A stretch of 64,000 nt of DNA from assembly GCF_015234215.1 (NCBI RefSeq), contig NZ_JADEKP010000006.1:31687-95686 (forward strand), written 5' to 3'. The stretch's first letter is position 1. Every line of letters starts with the position of its first letter. The translations under genes were made by a program, and so were the position numbers. Origin of the DNA: Clostridium chrysemydis (GTDB taxonomy: Bacteria; Bacillota; Clostridia; Clostridiales; Clostridiaceae). A model generated the notes under the pieces. That model did not search any database. It was given only the letters and a program-made list of their open reading frames with translations, and was not told where the DNA came from. Positions 28,258 to 37,864 of this stretch are shown here, in pieces.

Positions 28258-28333
28258 TTACCTATTAAATTTTATTACTTATTTACTCTACTGTCAAATA
28301 ATTCTCTATAATTTATCCTATTTTTTTACAAAA

Positions 28334-28377
28334 CAAAAGCAGTTATAAAACTAATCTTTAGTTTTATAACCGCTTTA
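28334..28377 (-). terminator. Terminator after the P-type ATPase gene
   Basis: A long stem: AAAGC-G-GTTATAAAACTAA on the minus strand pairs with TTAGTTTTATAAC-GCTTTT. Confidence 0.8.
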
Positions 28378-28392
28378 ATATAATTTTAAATC

Positions 28393-30762
28393 TTATTGTT
28401 CTACGTTTTTCTTAACTCTAACTACACTTACTATAGTTGCTAAAAGTGGTGCCGATGCTGCTATTGCTGCACCTGATAATAGCCACTGTGTTTTAGTTAA
28501 AGTTGTTAAACTAAATATTTCACGTCCTATAGGAATAACAAACGCTAAAGCTACTATACCTATCATAGAAAATACTAAGAATATTTTAAATGGTGTAAGT
28601 GGTAATGCAACTTTAAATAAAATTATCATACTTACTCCAGCTAACATAAGAACTGCTAAAGTTCTGCATTGTTCTATCGGCACTCCGTGTTTGTAAGGTA
28701 TTATAAACCCTAAAGAAACAAAGGTTGCTATAAGTATTCCGTTTGGTAAACTAGCTGTAAGAATTCTTCCTAAGAATCCTTTTTTAACTCTATTTTTATT
28801 TGGTAATAAAGCTAAGAACATAGCTGGTATTCCTATAGCGCAACTTCCTATAAGAGATAATTGAATCGGCTCTATAGGGAATGGCATTAATAATACTGAG
28901 AATACCACTGCAAGTATTATTGAGTAAGTTGTTTTAGATAAGAATAATTGTGCTACTCTCTCTAAGTTGTTTATTTGTTGTCTTCCTTCTGCAACTACCT
29001 TAGGAAGTGCATTAAAGTTAGATTTCATTAAAACTAATTGAGCTACTGCTTTAGTTGCATCAGATCCGTTTGCCATAGCTATTCCGCAGTCAGCTTCTTT
29101 TAAAGCTAATACGTCGTTTACTCCATCACCTGTCATAGCTACTGTATGACCATTTGCTTGAAGTGCTTTTACTAAAGCTTTTTTCTGATGAGGTGTAACT
29201 CTTCCGAAAATTGAGTATTTATCAACTTCTTTTCTTAACTCTTCTACATCGCTTGGAAGTTCCCTTGCATCTACATAGTTTTCAGCGCCTTGAACTCCAG
29301 CTCTCTTTGCAACAGATGCTACCGTTACAGGGTTATCTCCTGAAATAACTTTTACATCCACTCCTTCTTCTCTAAAGAATTTTAAAGTTTCAGGTGCATC
29401 CGCTCTAATTATATCTTCAATTACTACTATTGCAGCTTTTTCTGTATCTAAAATAACATCGCCTTTAAATGAAGTCATTTTTGATTTTACTAAAGCTAAA
29501 ACTCTTCTTCCTTTTCTAGCCTCTTCTTCTACTTCTTCTTTTATTTCATCGTATCTATTTTCAAGTACTATTTCTGGTGCTCCTAAAATCCAAGCTCCCA
29601 TATCTTTTACTATTATACCTCCCCATTTTCTCTTTGATGAGAAAGGCATTTTTTCTATTATATCTAAATTTGAATCTTCTTTGTATTTGTCTAATATAGC
29701 TTGTTGAGTAGGGTTTTTACTCGGAAGGTTATGAGATATACTAGCTAAAACTTTATCTATATCTTCTTTAGTAAATTTATCTGAAACTACTTTTGTTTCG
29801 TGTAAATTTAATCTTCCTTCTGTAACTGTTCCTGTTTTGTCAACGCAAAGAACATCTACTCTTGCAAGTACTTCTGTAGCTGAAAGCTCTTGAACTAACG
29901 TATCGTATTGTGAAAGCTTTATTATTGCTACTATAAATGTTGCACTTGTAAGTAATACTAAACCTTCTGGTACCATTCCTATAATACCTGAAACTGTTCC
30001 TAAAACTGCTTCTTGCCAACTTGCTTTTATAAAATAAAGTTGAGTTGTTGCAAGTAATGCACCTATAGGTATTATTAAGAATAATAATATTTTTAATATT
30101 TTATTTAATGAATTTTGTAATTCTGAATTTGCTATCTTAAATTTTCTAGCTTCATCTGCAAGTTTTGAAGAATATGTATTAGAACCTACTTCTTTAACTT
30201 TCATATATCCATCACCGGCTACTACAAAACTTCCTGATAACATCTTCGAATCCTTTGTTTTATGTATCGGATCAGCTTCTCCTGTAAGCATAGATTCATC
30301 AATCTCTATTTCGTTTCCAAACTCTAAGTATCCATCAGCTAAGATTTGATCACCTGTAGTTAAATATACTACATCGTCTTTAACTATTTCTTCTACGCCA
30401 ATCTTTTTGATTTTTCCATCTCTCATTACTCTACAATGAGCTTCACTTATAACTGATAAACTTTCTATTATTTTTTTAGCTTTAACTTCTTGAACTACAC
30501 CAATTAAGCTGTTTACTACTATAACACCTGCAAATATAGCATTTTTAGGCGAACCAGCTAAAATAACTGCTGTTGCTAATACAAGATTAAGCGCATTAAA
30601 CATCGTAAAAAAGTTTGACCTTAAAATTTGTCCAAAAGTCTTTGAAGGTGCTGTAGGTAACTTGTTAACCTCACCTTTTTCAACTCTTTCTCTTACTTCT
30701 TTGTCAGTTAATCCATAAATCTTATTATCTAAAGCATCCTTTTCTATAGATCTACACTCCAT
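28393..30762 (-). CDS. P-type cation ATPase, CtpE-like
   Basis: 789 residues. The phosphorylation motif DKTGTVTEG is near residue 306, the actuator loop reads LTGEADP, and the hinge reads TGDGVNDVLALKEADCGIAM. About eight to ten membrane segments. Passages such as SGSFVVAGDGYMKV and SKLADEARKF match what I remember of mycobacterial CtpE, a calcium-uptake ATPase, more than typical SERCA or magnesium pumps. No N-terminal CxxC metal-binding domain, so it is not a copper pump. Calcium is the best guess for the ion. ATG behind AAGGAGC. Confidence 0.85.
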   Translation of the reverse strand: MECRSIEKDALDNKIYGLTDKEVRERVEKGEVNKLPTAPSKTFGQILRSNFFTMFNALNLVLATAVILAGSPKNAIFAGVIVVNSLIGVVQEVKAKKIIESLSVISEAHCRVMRDGKIKKIGVEEIVKDDVVYLTTGDQILADGYLEFGNEIEIDESMLTGEADPIHKTKDSKMLSGSFVVAGDGYMKVKEVGSNTYSSKLADEARKFKIANSELQNSLNKILKILLFLIIPIGALLATTQLYFIKASWQEAVLGTVSGIIGMVPEGLVLLTSATFIVAIIKLSQYDTLVQELSATEVLARVDVLCVDKTGTVTEGRLNLHETKVVSDKFTKEDIDKVLASISHNLPSKNPTQQAILDKYKEDSNLDIIEKMPFSSKRKWGGIIVKDMGAWILGAPEIVLENRYDEIKEEVEEEARKGRRVLALVKSKMTSFKGDVILDTEKAAIVVIEDIIRADAPETLKFFREEGVDVKVISGDNPVTVASVAKRAGVQGAENYVDARELPSDVEELRKEVDKYSIFGRVTPHQKKALVKALQANGHTVAMTGDGVNDVLALKEADCGIAMANGSDATKAVAQLVLMKSNFNALPKVVAEGRQQINNLERVAQLFLSKTTYSIILAVVFSVLLMPFPIEPIQLSLIGSCAIGIPAMFLALLPNKNRVKKGFLGRILTASLPNGILIATFVSLGFIIPYKHGVPIEQCRTLAVLMLAGVSMIILFKVALPLTPFKIFLVFSMIGIVALAFVIPIGREIFSLTTLTKTQWLLSGAAIAASAPLLATIVSVVRVKKNVEQ

Positions 30763-31019
30763 ACTTTTGCTCCTTATTACTTTTTATAACATATATACAT
30801 TGTAGTTGATTAATCTTAATATACTCTTAATTTTAAAATAATTATTGTTTAAAATTTTATTATGATATCTTAAAATTCCCTAAAAAAATTTCTTTTTATT
30901 GTTTTTCCCAAGTATTTTATACTTTATTAATTCTATTTTTACTTATCTCTATCCTCTTTTAATATTTAAAGATTTATAATATACTTTTCTATAGACTAAT
31001 ATTGAGAGGATTTGATTTT

Positions 31020-31748
31020 ATGTTAAGAACTATATGGTTCTATTTTGGAATTATTTTTAGTTTGATACTATCTCTTTTTGGATTAATAAAAATTAAATAT
31101 TACGAAGCAAAAGGAAGAGATAAAGATAGAACTTATGCCATCTACAACCTAACTTCTAAGTGGGCTAAAATGGTTATGTGGTTTAGTGGTTCAAAATTAA
31201 ATATACAAGGCGTTGAAAACATACCTAAAGATGAAGCAGTTTTATTTGTTGGAAATCATCAAAGTAACTTTGATATACCTATAGTTATGTCAAGTATTCC
31301 AGAGCCTCGTGGCTTTATTGCCAAAAAGGAACTAGAAAATTGGCCTATAATTAGCATGTGGATGAAATATATTAATTGCGTTTTTATGGATAGAAGTAAT
31401 ATGAGAAAATCAGCAGAAGCCATAGTAACTGGTATCCAAACTCTAAAGAGCGGATATTCTATGGTTGTATTCCCTGAAGGAACTAGAAGCAAAGGAAAAC
31501 CTGTCGCAGAATTTAAAGCAGGTAGCTTTAAACTTGCACTAAAATCTAAAGTTAAGATAGTACCTATAACTATCGATGGTTCTTACAAATTACTTGAGGC
31601 AAATGGCGGAAAAATCAAATCTAGCGATGTTAATTTTTATATCCATAAGCCAATAGATACTAAAAACTTATCAAAAGAAGAAATAGCAAATCTTCATACT
31701 ATAGTAAGAGATATTGTAGTTTCTAAATTACCAGAAGATTTAAGATAA
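31020..31748 (+). CDS. plsC: 1-acyl-sn-glycerol-3-phosphate acyltransferase
   Basis: Adds the second acyl chain to lysophosphatidic acid in phospholipid synthesis. 242 residues, with an N-terminal membrane helix, the catalytic NHQSNFD (HX4D) near residue 82, and FPEGTRSKGK for phosphate binding near residue 156. I start at ATG 31020, nine bases after AGAGGA, instead of the upstream in-frame TTG that precedes the ribosome binding site. Confidence 0.92.
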   Translation: MLRTIWFYFGIIFSLILSLFGLIKIKYYEAKGRDKDRTYAIYNLTSKWAKMVMWFSGSKLNIQGVENIPKDEAVLFVGNHQSNFDIPIVMSSIPEPRGFIAKKELENWPIISMWMKYINCVFMDRSNMRKSAEAIVTGIQTLKSGYSMVVFPEGTRSKGKPVAEFKAGSFKLALKSKVKIVPITIDGSYKLLEANGGKIKSSDVNFYIHKPIDTKNLSKEEIANLHTIVRDIVVSKLPEDLR

Positions 31749-31788
31749 AAATAAAAGCACCGAGATTTCTCTCGGTGCTTTTATTTTT
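31747..31788. terminator. Bidirectional terminator between plsC and GH1
   Basis: AAAAGCACCGAGA and TCTCGGTGCTTTT pair around a short loop, with A/T runs on both sides. Confidence 0.85.
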
Positions 31789-33246
<1,458 letters not shown>

Positions 33247-33304
33247 TCATTCTATATTTAGACTTTACCACACTATTTTTTAAATTTGCATAGATATAAA
33301 AATA

Positions 33305-33340
33305 GAGTTACAAATAACTATATTTAGTTATTTGTAACTC
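33305..33340. terminator. Perfect 16-base inverted repeat, probable terminator
   Basis: GAGTTACAAATAACTA and its reverse complement surround TATT. It lies downstream of the 220-residue coiled-coil gene and about 80 bases upstream of the GH1 gene on the same strand. A weak T-run follows on the minus strand. Confidence 0.65.
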
Positions 33341-33367
33341 ATAAAAAACACCTTGTAACATAAGAAT

Positions 33368-34030
33368 TTAAACTCTAAGGTTTATTATTCCGCCTTCTTT
33401 TGTTTTACTAACTTCTGAAATCTTACTCTCTACTTTTTTGATTTCGTTTTGAATGTTTTTTATTTCATTGTTAGTATTTTCCTCAAATGAATTTAATATG
33501 CTACTTAAATTTTTTAAAGTAGCCTCTAATCCATCTTTAATGTTTTTAAGAACATCAATTGAGTAATCTTTATTCTTTTTATCGTTTATCTTAAAATTTT
33601 TATCTAGATTTTCTTTTAGCTTTTCTATCTCTTTTAATGATTCATCTAAACTTTTATCTTTATCTTTCTTATCTTTACTGTTTAATGTCTTTTTAAACGA
33701 TTTATCTAAATCATCTACATCTATCTTCTCATATTCCATATCCATATCTTTTGATTTATAAGAATCTATAGCCGTATTTACCTCACCTAAAATACCTTCA
33801 AAATCTTTTATCTGACTTTTGATTTTTAGAGTATATTTTTCTTTATAATCTTTTATTTGATTTAAAGACTTTTTTAGCATCTCTTTTTGCTCTATTAAAG
33901 CTTCGATGGCTCTTATTTTACCTACATTAAAAAGTGCAGATTTGTTTTTGCTCGTATTTTTGTTATTTTCTAAATCATTAAAAAATATAGCACTAGTTAC
34001 TTTTGATGAATTATCTACCCTATTAATCAT
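33368..34030 (-). CDS. Hypothetical coiled-coil protein
   Basis: 220 residues, very Lys/Asp/Glu-rich, with long heptad-like stretches (about 45-85 and 130-205) and no membrane segment. I choose ATG 34030 behind GGGGGAGA; the TTG three bases earlier is an alternative. No domain recognised. It lies between an RpiR gene and a GH1 gene but is probably an independent unit. Confidence 0.5.
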   Translation of the reverse strand: MINRVDNSSKVTSAIFFNDLENNKNTSKNKSALFNVGKIRAIEALIEQKEMLKKSLNQIKDYKEKYTLKIKSQIKDFEGILGEVNTAIDSYKSKDMDMEYEKIDVDDLDKSFKKTLNSKDKKDKDKSLDESLKEIEKLKENLDKNFKINDKKNKDYSIDVLKNIKDGLEATLKNLSSILNSFEENTNNEIKNIQNEIKKVESKISEVSKTKEGGIINLRV

Positions 34031-34148
34031 CAAAACAATCTCCCCCTTATTTAAAAGGCTTAGTTAAAGATGTTTTCTATATTTTAACTATCGTTTAAAA
34101 TAATCCCTTATTTAGGAAAGAAATTAAAATTTAACTTTTAGTCAGTAT

Positions 34149-34904
34149 TTATTTCCCAAACTTTTCTTCATTCATCTTTCCTATTTCCTTAGAAAGGTTT
34201 TCAATAATATAGATAGCTGGCATCTGAGAAGTTATATCGCTATACCCTAAAAAATTATCACCTGGGTGATTATACCCTTCTTGGCTTATATAATAATTAA
34301 TCGTATAGTCCGTAAGTTTTGAAATCGTACTTGTTTTTTTATTTGTTATACTTATAGTTTTTATCCCCATCTCTTTAAGCTTTTCAGAAACTTCTATTAA
34401 AGAAGCATTTTCTCCCGATGTAGATAATATTATAGCAACAGCTCCTTCAAGTGCCTCTAAATTAAAAGGGTAATAAGGATCGTCAATACTTAATGCAAAC
34501 TTATTAAAATGAGCCATATATTTTGCTCCGTAAGTTGCTATAGCACCAGAACTTCCAGTCCCTATAAAAAGTACTAGTTTGCTATTAAAAATAGCCTCTT
34601 TAGCTTCTTCTATACCCTTTTTTGCAAGTGGTATATTTTTTATAAATTCATCTATAATATCTATCTCTCCAAGAGTACTTTTATAGCTTTCTGTTTTAAC
34701 TTCTTTTTTTAAATTAACCTTAAGTTCTGAAAAACCTTCAAAGCCTGCCTTTTTACAAAATCTTAGTATAGTTGTAGTAGATACGTGAAGTTCTTCTGAG
34801 AGTTCTCTTATAGTCATAAAGACAACCTTATCTCTATTTTTTAAAATATATTTATAAATAGAGATATCTATATCTTTAAGCTTTGTTACATCTATATTAA
34901 ACAT
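34149..34904 (-). CDS. RpiR family transcriptional regulator
   Basis: 251 residues with the N-terminal helix-turn-helix (VSTTTILRFCKKAGFEGFSELKV, near 37-58) and a SIS domain (LFIGTGSSGAIATYGAKYMA near 118-138). I start at ATG 34904; the in-frame GTG at 34916 is part of the AAGGTGG ribosome binding site. It probably governs the nearby GH1 gene or a distant sugar PTS. Confidence 0.88.
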   Translation of the reverse strand: MFNIDVTKLKDIDISIYKYILKNRDKVVFMTIRELSEELHVSTTTILRFCKKAGFEGFSELKVNLKKEVKTESYKSTLGEIDIIDEFIKNIPLAKKGIEEAKEAIFNSKLVLFIGTGSSGAIATYGAKYMAHFNKFALSIDDPYYPFNLEALEGAVAIILSTSGENASLIEVSEKLKEMGIKTISITNKKTSTISKLTDYTINYYISQEGYNHPGDNFLGYSDITSQMPAIYIIENLSKEIGKMNEEKFGK

Positions 34905-35227
34905 TAAAATTTCCACCTTTCTCTTTAAGTTTAATTTTACATTTCTTTACCTATTTATAAAAGAATAAGCTTACATTTTTTATAATTTATATTTATTTTT
35001 TCCTTGTCAAACGAGTATTTATTTCCCAAATTTTATTTTATCAAAGAAAGTCAATATCAATATAAAGAGTGACATAAAAATATCATTTTCTATATTTTTC
35101 TACTATTTACAATATTTATTATTAGGTTTTGTCCTCCTTTTTATCTTGTATTTTGTCTAAATCAGTAGTTTTTTTCACTCTTTTTATCTCTTTTACAGCT
35201 CTACCTCTAATTTTTGTATTTTGAATA
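34905..35227. other. Divergent intergenic region between RpiR and EamA genes
   Basis: AT-rich, no frame with a ribosome binding site. It must contain the RpiR promoter. Nothing else was resolved apart from the inverted repeat at its right edge. Confidence 0.5.
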
Positions 35228-35256
35228 ACTTATATATTGGTATACAATATATAAGT
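35221..35256 (+). promoter_or_regulatory. Promoter overlapped by a perfect 12-base inverted repeat
   Basis: TTGAAT (35221) and TACAAT (35243) with 16-base spacing form a promoter. ACTTATATATTG and CAATATATAAGT (35228-35256) flank GTATA and cover the spacer and -10. A repressor operator for the transporter gene is inferred. Confidence 0.55.
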
Positions 35257-35288
35257 ATCTGATTTTTTTGATTTTAGGAGGTTACATT

Positions 35289-36146
35289 TTGTCAAATTTA
35301 ACTAATAACAAAAGAAAAGCTATACTTTTTATGATTACAGCCTCTTTCTTTTTTACAACAATGAACTTGTTTGGTAAGCTAGCGTCTGGAGTAACACCTT
35401 ACCAAAAGACATTTATAACAAATGTAGTTGCTACCTTGATAGTTTCTATAATAATTTTAAAGCGAAAAGCCTCATTTTTTGGCCAAAAAAAGAATAGGAA
35501 ATATCTTTTAATTAGAGGAATAATGGGGACTGTCTCTATTTGTGCCTTTTATTTTTCCTTAGATTATCTATTATTATCTGATGCGACTATGTTAAATAAA
35601 TTGAGTCCATTCTTTGCAATAATTTTTTCATTTTTATATTTAAAAGAAAAAATAACTGGAAGGCAATTAATCTTTTTACTTTTAGCCTTTTTCGGAAGTA
35701 TTTTTGTAATAAAACCACACTTTGATTCATCAATAATCCCATCTTTAATGGGTGTTTTTGCTGCACTAGCTGCAGGGCTTGCCTACACTATGATAAGGGT
35801 TATAGGGACTTCAGAGGACTTTTTTACAGTAATTTTATCTTTCACAGGAATTGCAACTATAGTTTGCCTTCCTTTTATGTTCTTTAACACTGAAGGTTTA
35901 ACTTTAAGAAATGTTATTTATATGATTTTAGCTGGTATTTGCTTTATGCTCGGACAAGTATTTTTAACTTTAGCTTATAGAAACGCACCTGCTTCTGAAA
36001 TCTCAATGTTTGATTACATCGGGCTTATAATAGCAGCTATTTATGGATTTGCTTTATTTAGTGAAATTCCAGATTACCTATCAATCATAGGTTACATAAT
36101 AATAATATTCGCCTCATTCTGTAACATACTTTCAAAAAACAAATAA
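35289..36146 (+). CDS. EamA/DMT family transporter
   Basis: 285 residues with ten hydrophobic segments in two EamA repeats (about 8-135 and 150-283). TTG start at 35289 behind TAGGAGG; longer in-frame starts lie within or before that site. Drug/metabolite exporters of this family move amino acids, nucleosides or other small molecules; cargo unknown. A perfect inverted repeat overlaps its promoter. Confidence 0.87.
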   Translation: MSNLTNNKRKAILFMITASFFFTTMNLFGKLASGVTPYQKTFITNVVATLIVSIIILKRKASFFGQKKNRKYLLIRGIMGTVSICAFYFSLDYLLLSDATMLNKLSPFFAIIFSFLYLKEKITGRQLIFLLLAFFGSIFVIKPHFDSSIIPSLMGVFAALAAGLAYTMIRVIGTSEDFFTVILSFTGIATIVCLPFMFFNTEGLTLRNVIYMILAGICFMLGQVFLTLAYRNAPASEISMFDYIGLIIAAIYGFALFSEIPDYLSIIGYIIIIFASFCNILSKNK

Positions 36147-36151
36147 AATAT

Positions 36152-36183
36152 TTGACATTATAATAATTTGGTGATAGTATAAT
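36152..36183 (+). promoter_or_regulatory. Promoter of the leader/SNF transporter transcript
   Basis: TTGACA at 36152-36157, 17 bases, then TAGTAT; an overlapping TATAAT at 36178-36183 is also available. Confidence 0.65.
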
Positions 36184-36223
36184 TTACAAAAGAAGCGTAT
36201 TTTGTTAAAGATTGGAGAAAGTT

Positions 36224-36292
36224 ATGGAGAGGTTAATAGATTTTATCTCAAATAGAAAATTAAATAATTATTATTATAACTATTATAGATAG
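36224..36292 (+). CDS. Tyrosine-rich leader peptide (attenuator)
   Basis: 22 codons, ATG seven bases after GGAGAAAG, stop TAG. The peptide reads MERLIDFISNRKLNNYYYNYYR: five TAT tyrosine codons within eighteen bases, just before the stop. Downstream, segments that can pair in mutually exclusive ways lead into two tandem terminators before the SNF transporter gene. The design resembles amino-acid leader-peptide attenuation with Tyr as the sensed residue. AT-rich sequence can produce TAT runs by chance, but the ribosome binding site, promoter and terminators support a real leader. Confidence 0.6.
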   Translation: MERLIDFISNRKLNNYYYNYYR

Positions 36293-36310
36293 AATTTGTA
36301 TTTATGAATC

Positions 36311-36459
36311 TCATAGGTGCAAATTCAGCTTTAAAACTGTTTATGCATCTATGATGGTTTGATTTTTTATGACTTTTTATAGTATAAAGCCACATAGATA
36401 AACTATGTGGCTTTTTTGTATCTTAAACCACGTAGTTTTATAAATTACGTGGTTTTTTT
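36311..36459 (+). promoter_or_regulatory. Attenuator region with alternative stems and two terminators
   Basis: Segment 1 (36311-36321, TCATAGGTGCA) pairs with segment 2 (36344-36354, TGCATCTATGA). Segment 2 (CTATGATGG, 36349-36357) can instead pair with segment 3 (CCACATAG, 36390-36397). Segment 3 otherwise forms terminator 1 with CTATGTGG (36403-36410) followed by a T-run. Terminator 2 is AAACCACGTA/TACGTGGTTTTTTT (36425-36459), whose left arm could also pair with the right arm of terminator 1. Confidence 0.65.
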
Positions 36460-36511
36460 ATTTTTATATTAATACGCTTTTGTAGGATATGTAGTACAGG
36501 AGGATTTCATT

Positions 36512-37819
36512 ATGAAAAGAGAAAAATTTAGTAAAGTAGGATTTGTCCTATCGTGTATAGGCGCAGCAATAGGTCTTGGAAACATATGGATGTTTCCATA
36601 TAGGTTAGGTCAGTACGGTGGTGCAGCGTTTTTAATACCATACTTTTTATTTGTATTTGGACTTGGAACTATAGGTTTAATGCTTGAATTTTCCTTTGGA
36701 AGGAAGTTTAAAGGCGGTTCATCTACAGGTATTTCTAAAATATTAAAAGAGAAAAATGTTAAACTTCACGGTTTAATCTCAATAATACCTGCAATAGGTC
36801 TTATGGGTGTATTTATGTTTTACAACGTTGTTGTAGGTTGGATTTTAAAATACTTTAATTTAAGTATTACAGGCGAAATAAATAAGATTAATACAGCATC
36901 ATACTTTGATTCTTTTATAGGAACTCCACACACTTTAATTTTTAATTTTATAGCAATCATGATTACACTTTTAATAGTTTTCTTAGGAGTTACAAAAGGA
37001 ATAGAGAAAATAAATAAAATAATAATGCCTGGTTTATTTGTGATTTTTATAATACTTGCAATAAGGTCTTTAACTCTTCCAAATGCTATGGAAGGCGTTA
37101 AGTACTTGTTAAGACCTGATTTTTCCTTCCTTTTAAAGCCTGAAACTTGGGTTATGGCTTTAGGACAAGCTTTCTTTACCGTATCACTTAACGGTTGTGG
37201 TATGGTCGTTTACGGAAGCTATATAGGAGATGACTTTGATATACCTAAATCAGCTTTTAGCACAGCTATTTTAGATACTTTAGCCGCACTTTTAGTTTCA
37301 TTTGTTATAATGCCAGCGGTATTTTCTTTTGGACTAAACCCTCAAGCAGGACCTCCATTATTATTTATAACAATGCCAACTATATTTAAATCAATACCTG
37401 GCGGAAGCGTGCTTATAGTAGTATTCTTCCTAAGTATATTATTTGCAGCTATAAGCTCATCTATAAATATGCTTGAAGGGCCCGTAGAAGCTCTTATGCA
37501 AAAAACAAACCTTTCTAGAGGAAAGGCATCAGTTTTATTATCATTATCATCATTTATACTATCTATACCTTTAAATTTAAGTATGGATAATTTCTCAAAC
37601 TTTACAGACCTTATGACTATAATAGTTTCACCTTTAGCAGCACTTTTAGTGGCTATAATTTTCTTATTTGTTTTAGGTGAAGATAAAGCACTCGAAGAAA
37701 TAAACTTAGGCTCTAAATTTAACTTAAGTAATAAGTTTATATTAGTTAGCAAATACCTATTTACCATAACAACTATCTGCGTAATAGTTTTAGGCGTAGC
37801 ATACGGTGGAATAGGCTAA
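36512..37819 (+). CDS. Sodium:neurotransmitter symporter (SNF) family amino-acid transporter
   Basis: 435 residues, about eleven membrane segments as in bacterial SNF transporters. The N-terminal sodium/substrate site GFVLSCIGAAIGLGNIWMFPY is clear (glycine-asparagine motif near 22-28), followed by GGAAFLIPY. Fusobacterial Tyt1 of this family is a tyrosine transporter. The tyrosine-rich leader peptide upstream suggests tyrosine uptake here too, though tryptophan or another amino acid cannot be excluded. ATG behind CAGGAGGA. Confidence 0.9.
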   Translation: MKREKFSKVGFVLSCIGAAIGLGNIWMFPYRLGQYGGAAFLIPYFLFVFGLGTIGLMLEFSFGRKFKGGSSTGISKILKEKNVKLHGLISIIPAIGLMGVFMFYNVVVGWILKYFNLSITGEINKINTASYFDSFIGTPHTLIFNFIAIMITLLIVFLGVTKGIEKINKIIMPGLFVIFIILAIRSLTLPNAMEGVKYLLRPDFSFLLKPETWVMALGQAFFTVSLNGCGMVVYGSYIGDDFDIPKSAFSTAILDTLAALLVSFVIMPAVFSFGLNPQAGPPLLFITMPTIFKSIPGGSVLIVVFFLSILFAAISSSINMLEGPVEALMQKTNLSRGKASVLLSLSSFILSIPLNLSMDNFSNFTDLMTIIVSPLAALLVAIIFLFVLGEDKALEEINLGSKFNLSNKFILVSKYLFTITTICVIVLGVAYGGIG

Positions 37820-37823
37820 TATT

Positions 37824-37864
37824 AAAAAGGGGGAGACACCAAATTTGGTGCCTCCCTTTTAAAA
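37824..37864. terminator. Bidirectional terminator between SNF transporter and adhesin
   Basis: AAAGGGGGAG-ACACC pairs with GGTG-CCTCCCTTTT around AAATTT. Confidence 0.8.

Noticed and set aside
36293-36385. T-box riboswitch ahead of the SNF transporter
   Set aside because: The conserved AGGGTGG-ACCGCG T-box sequence and specifier loop are absent; the leader peptide with alternative stems explains the terminators better.
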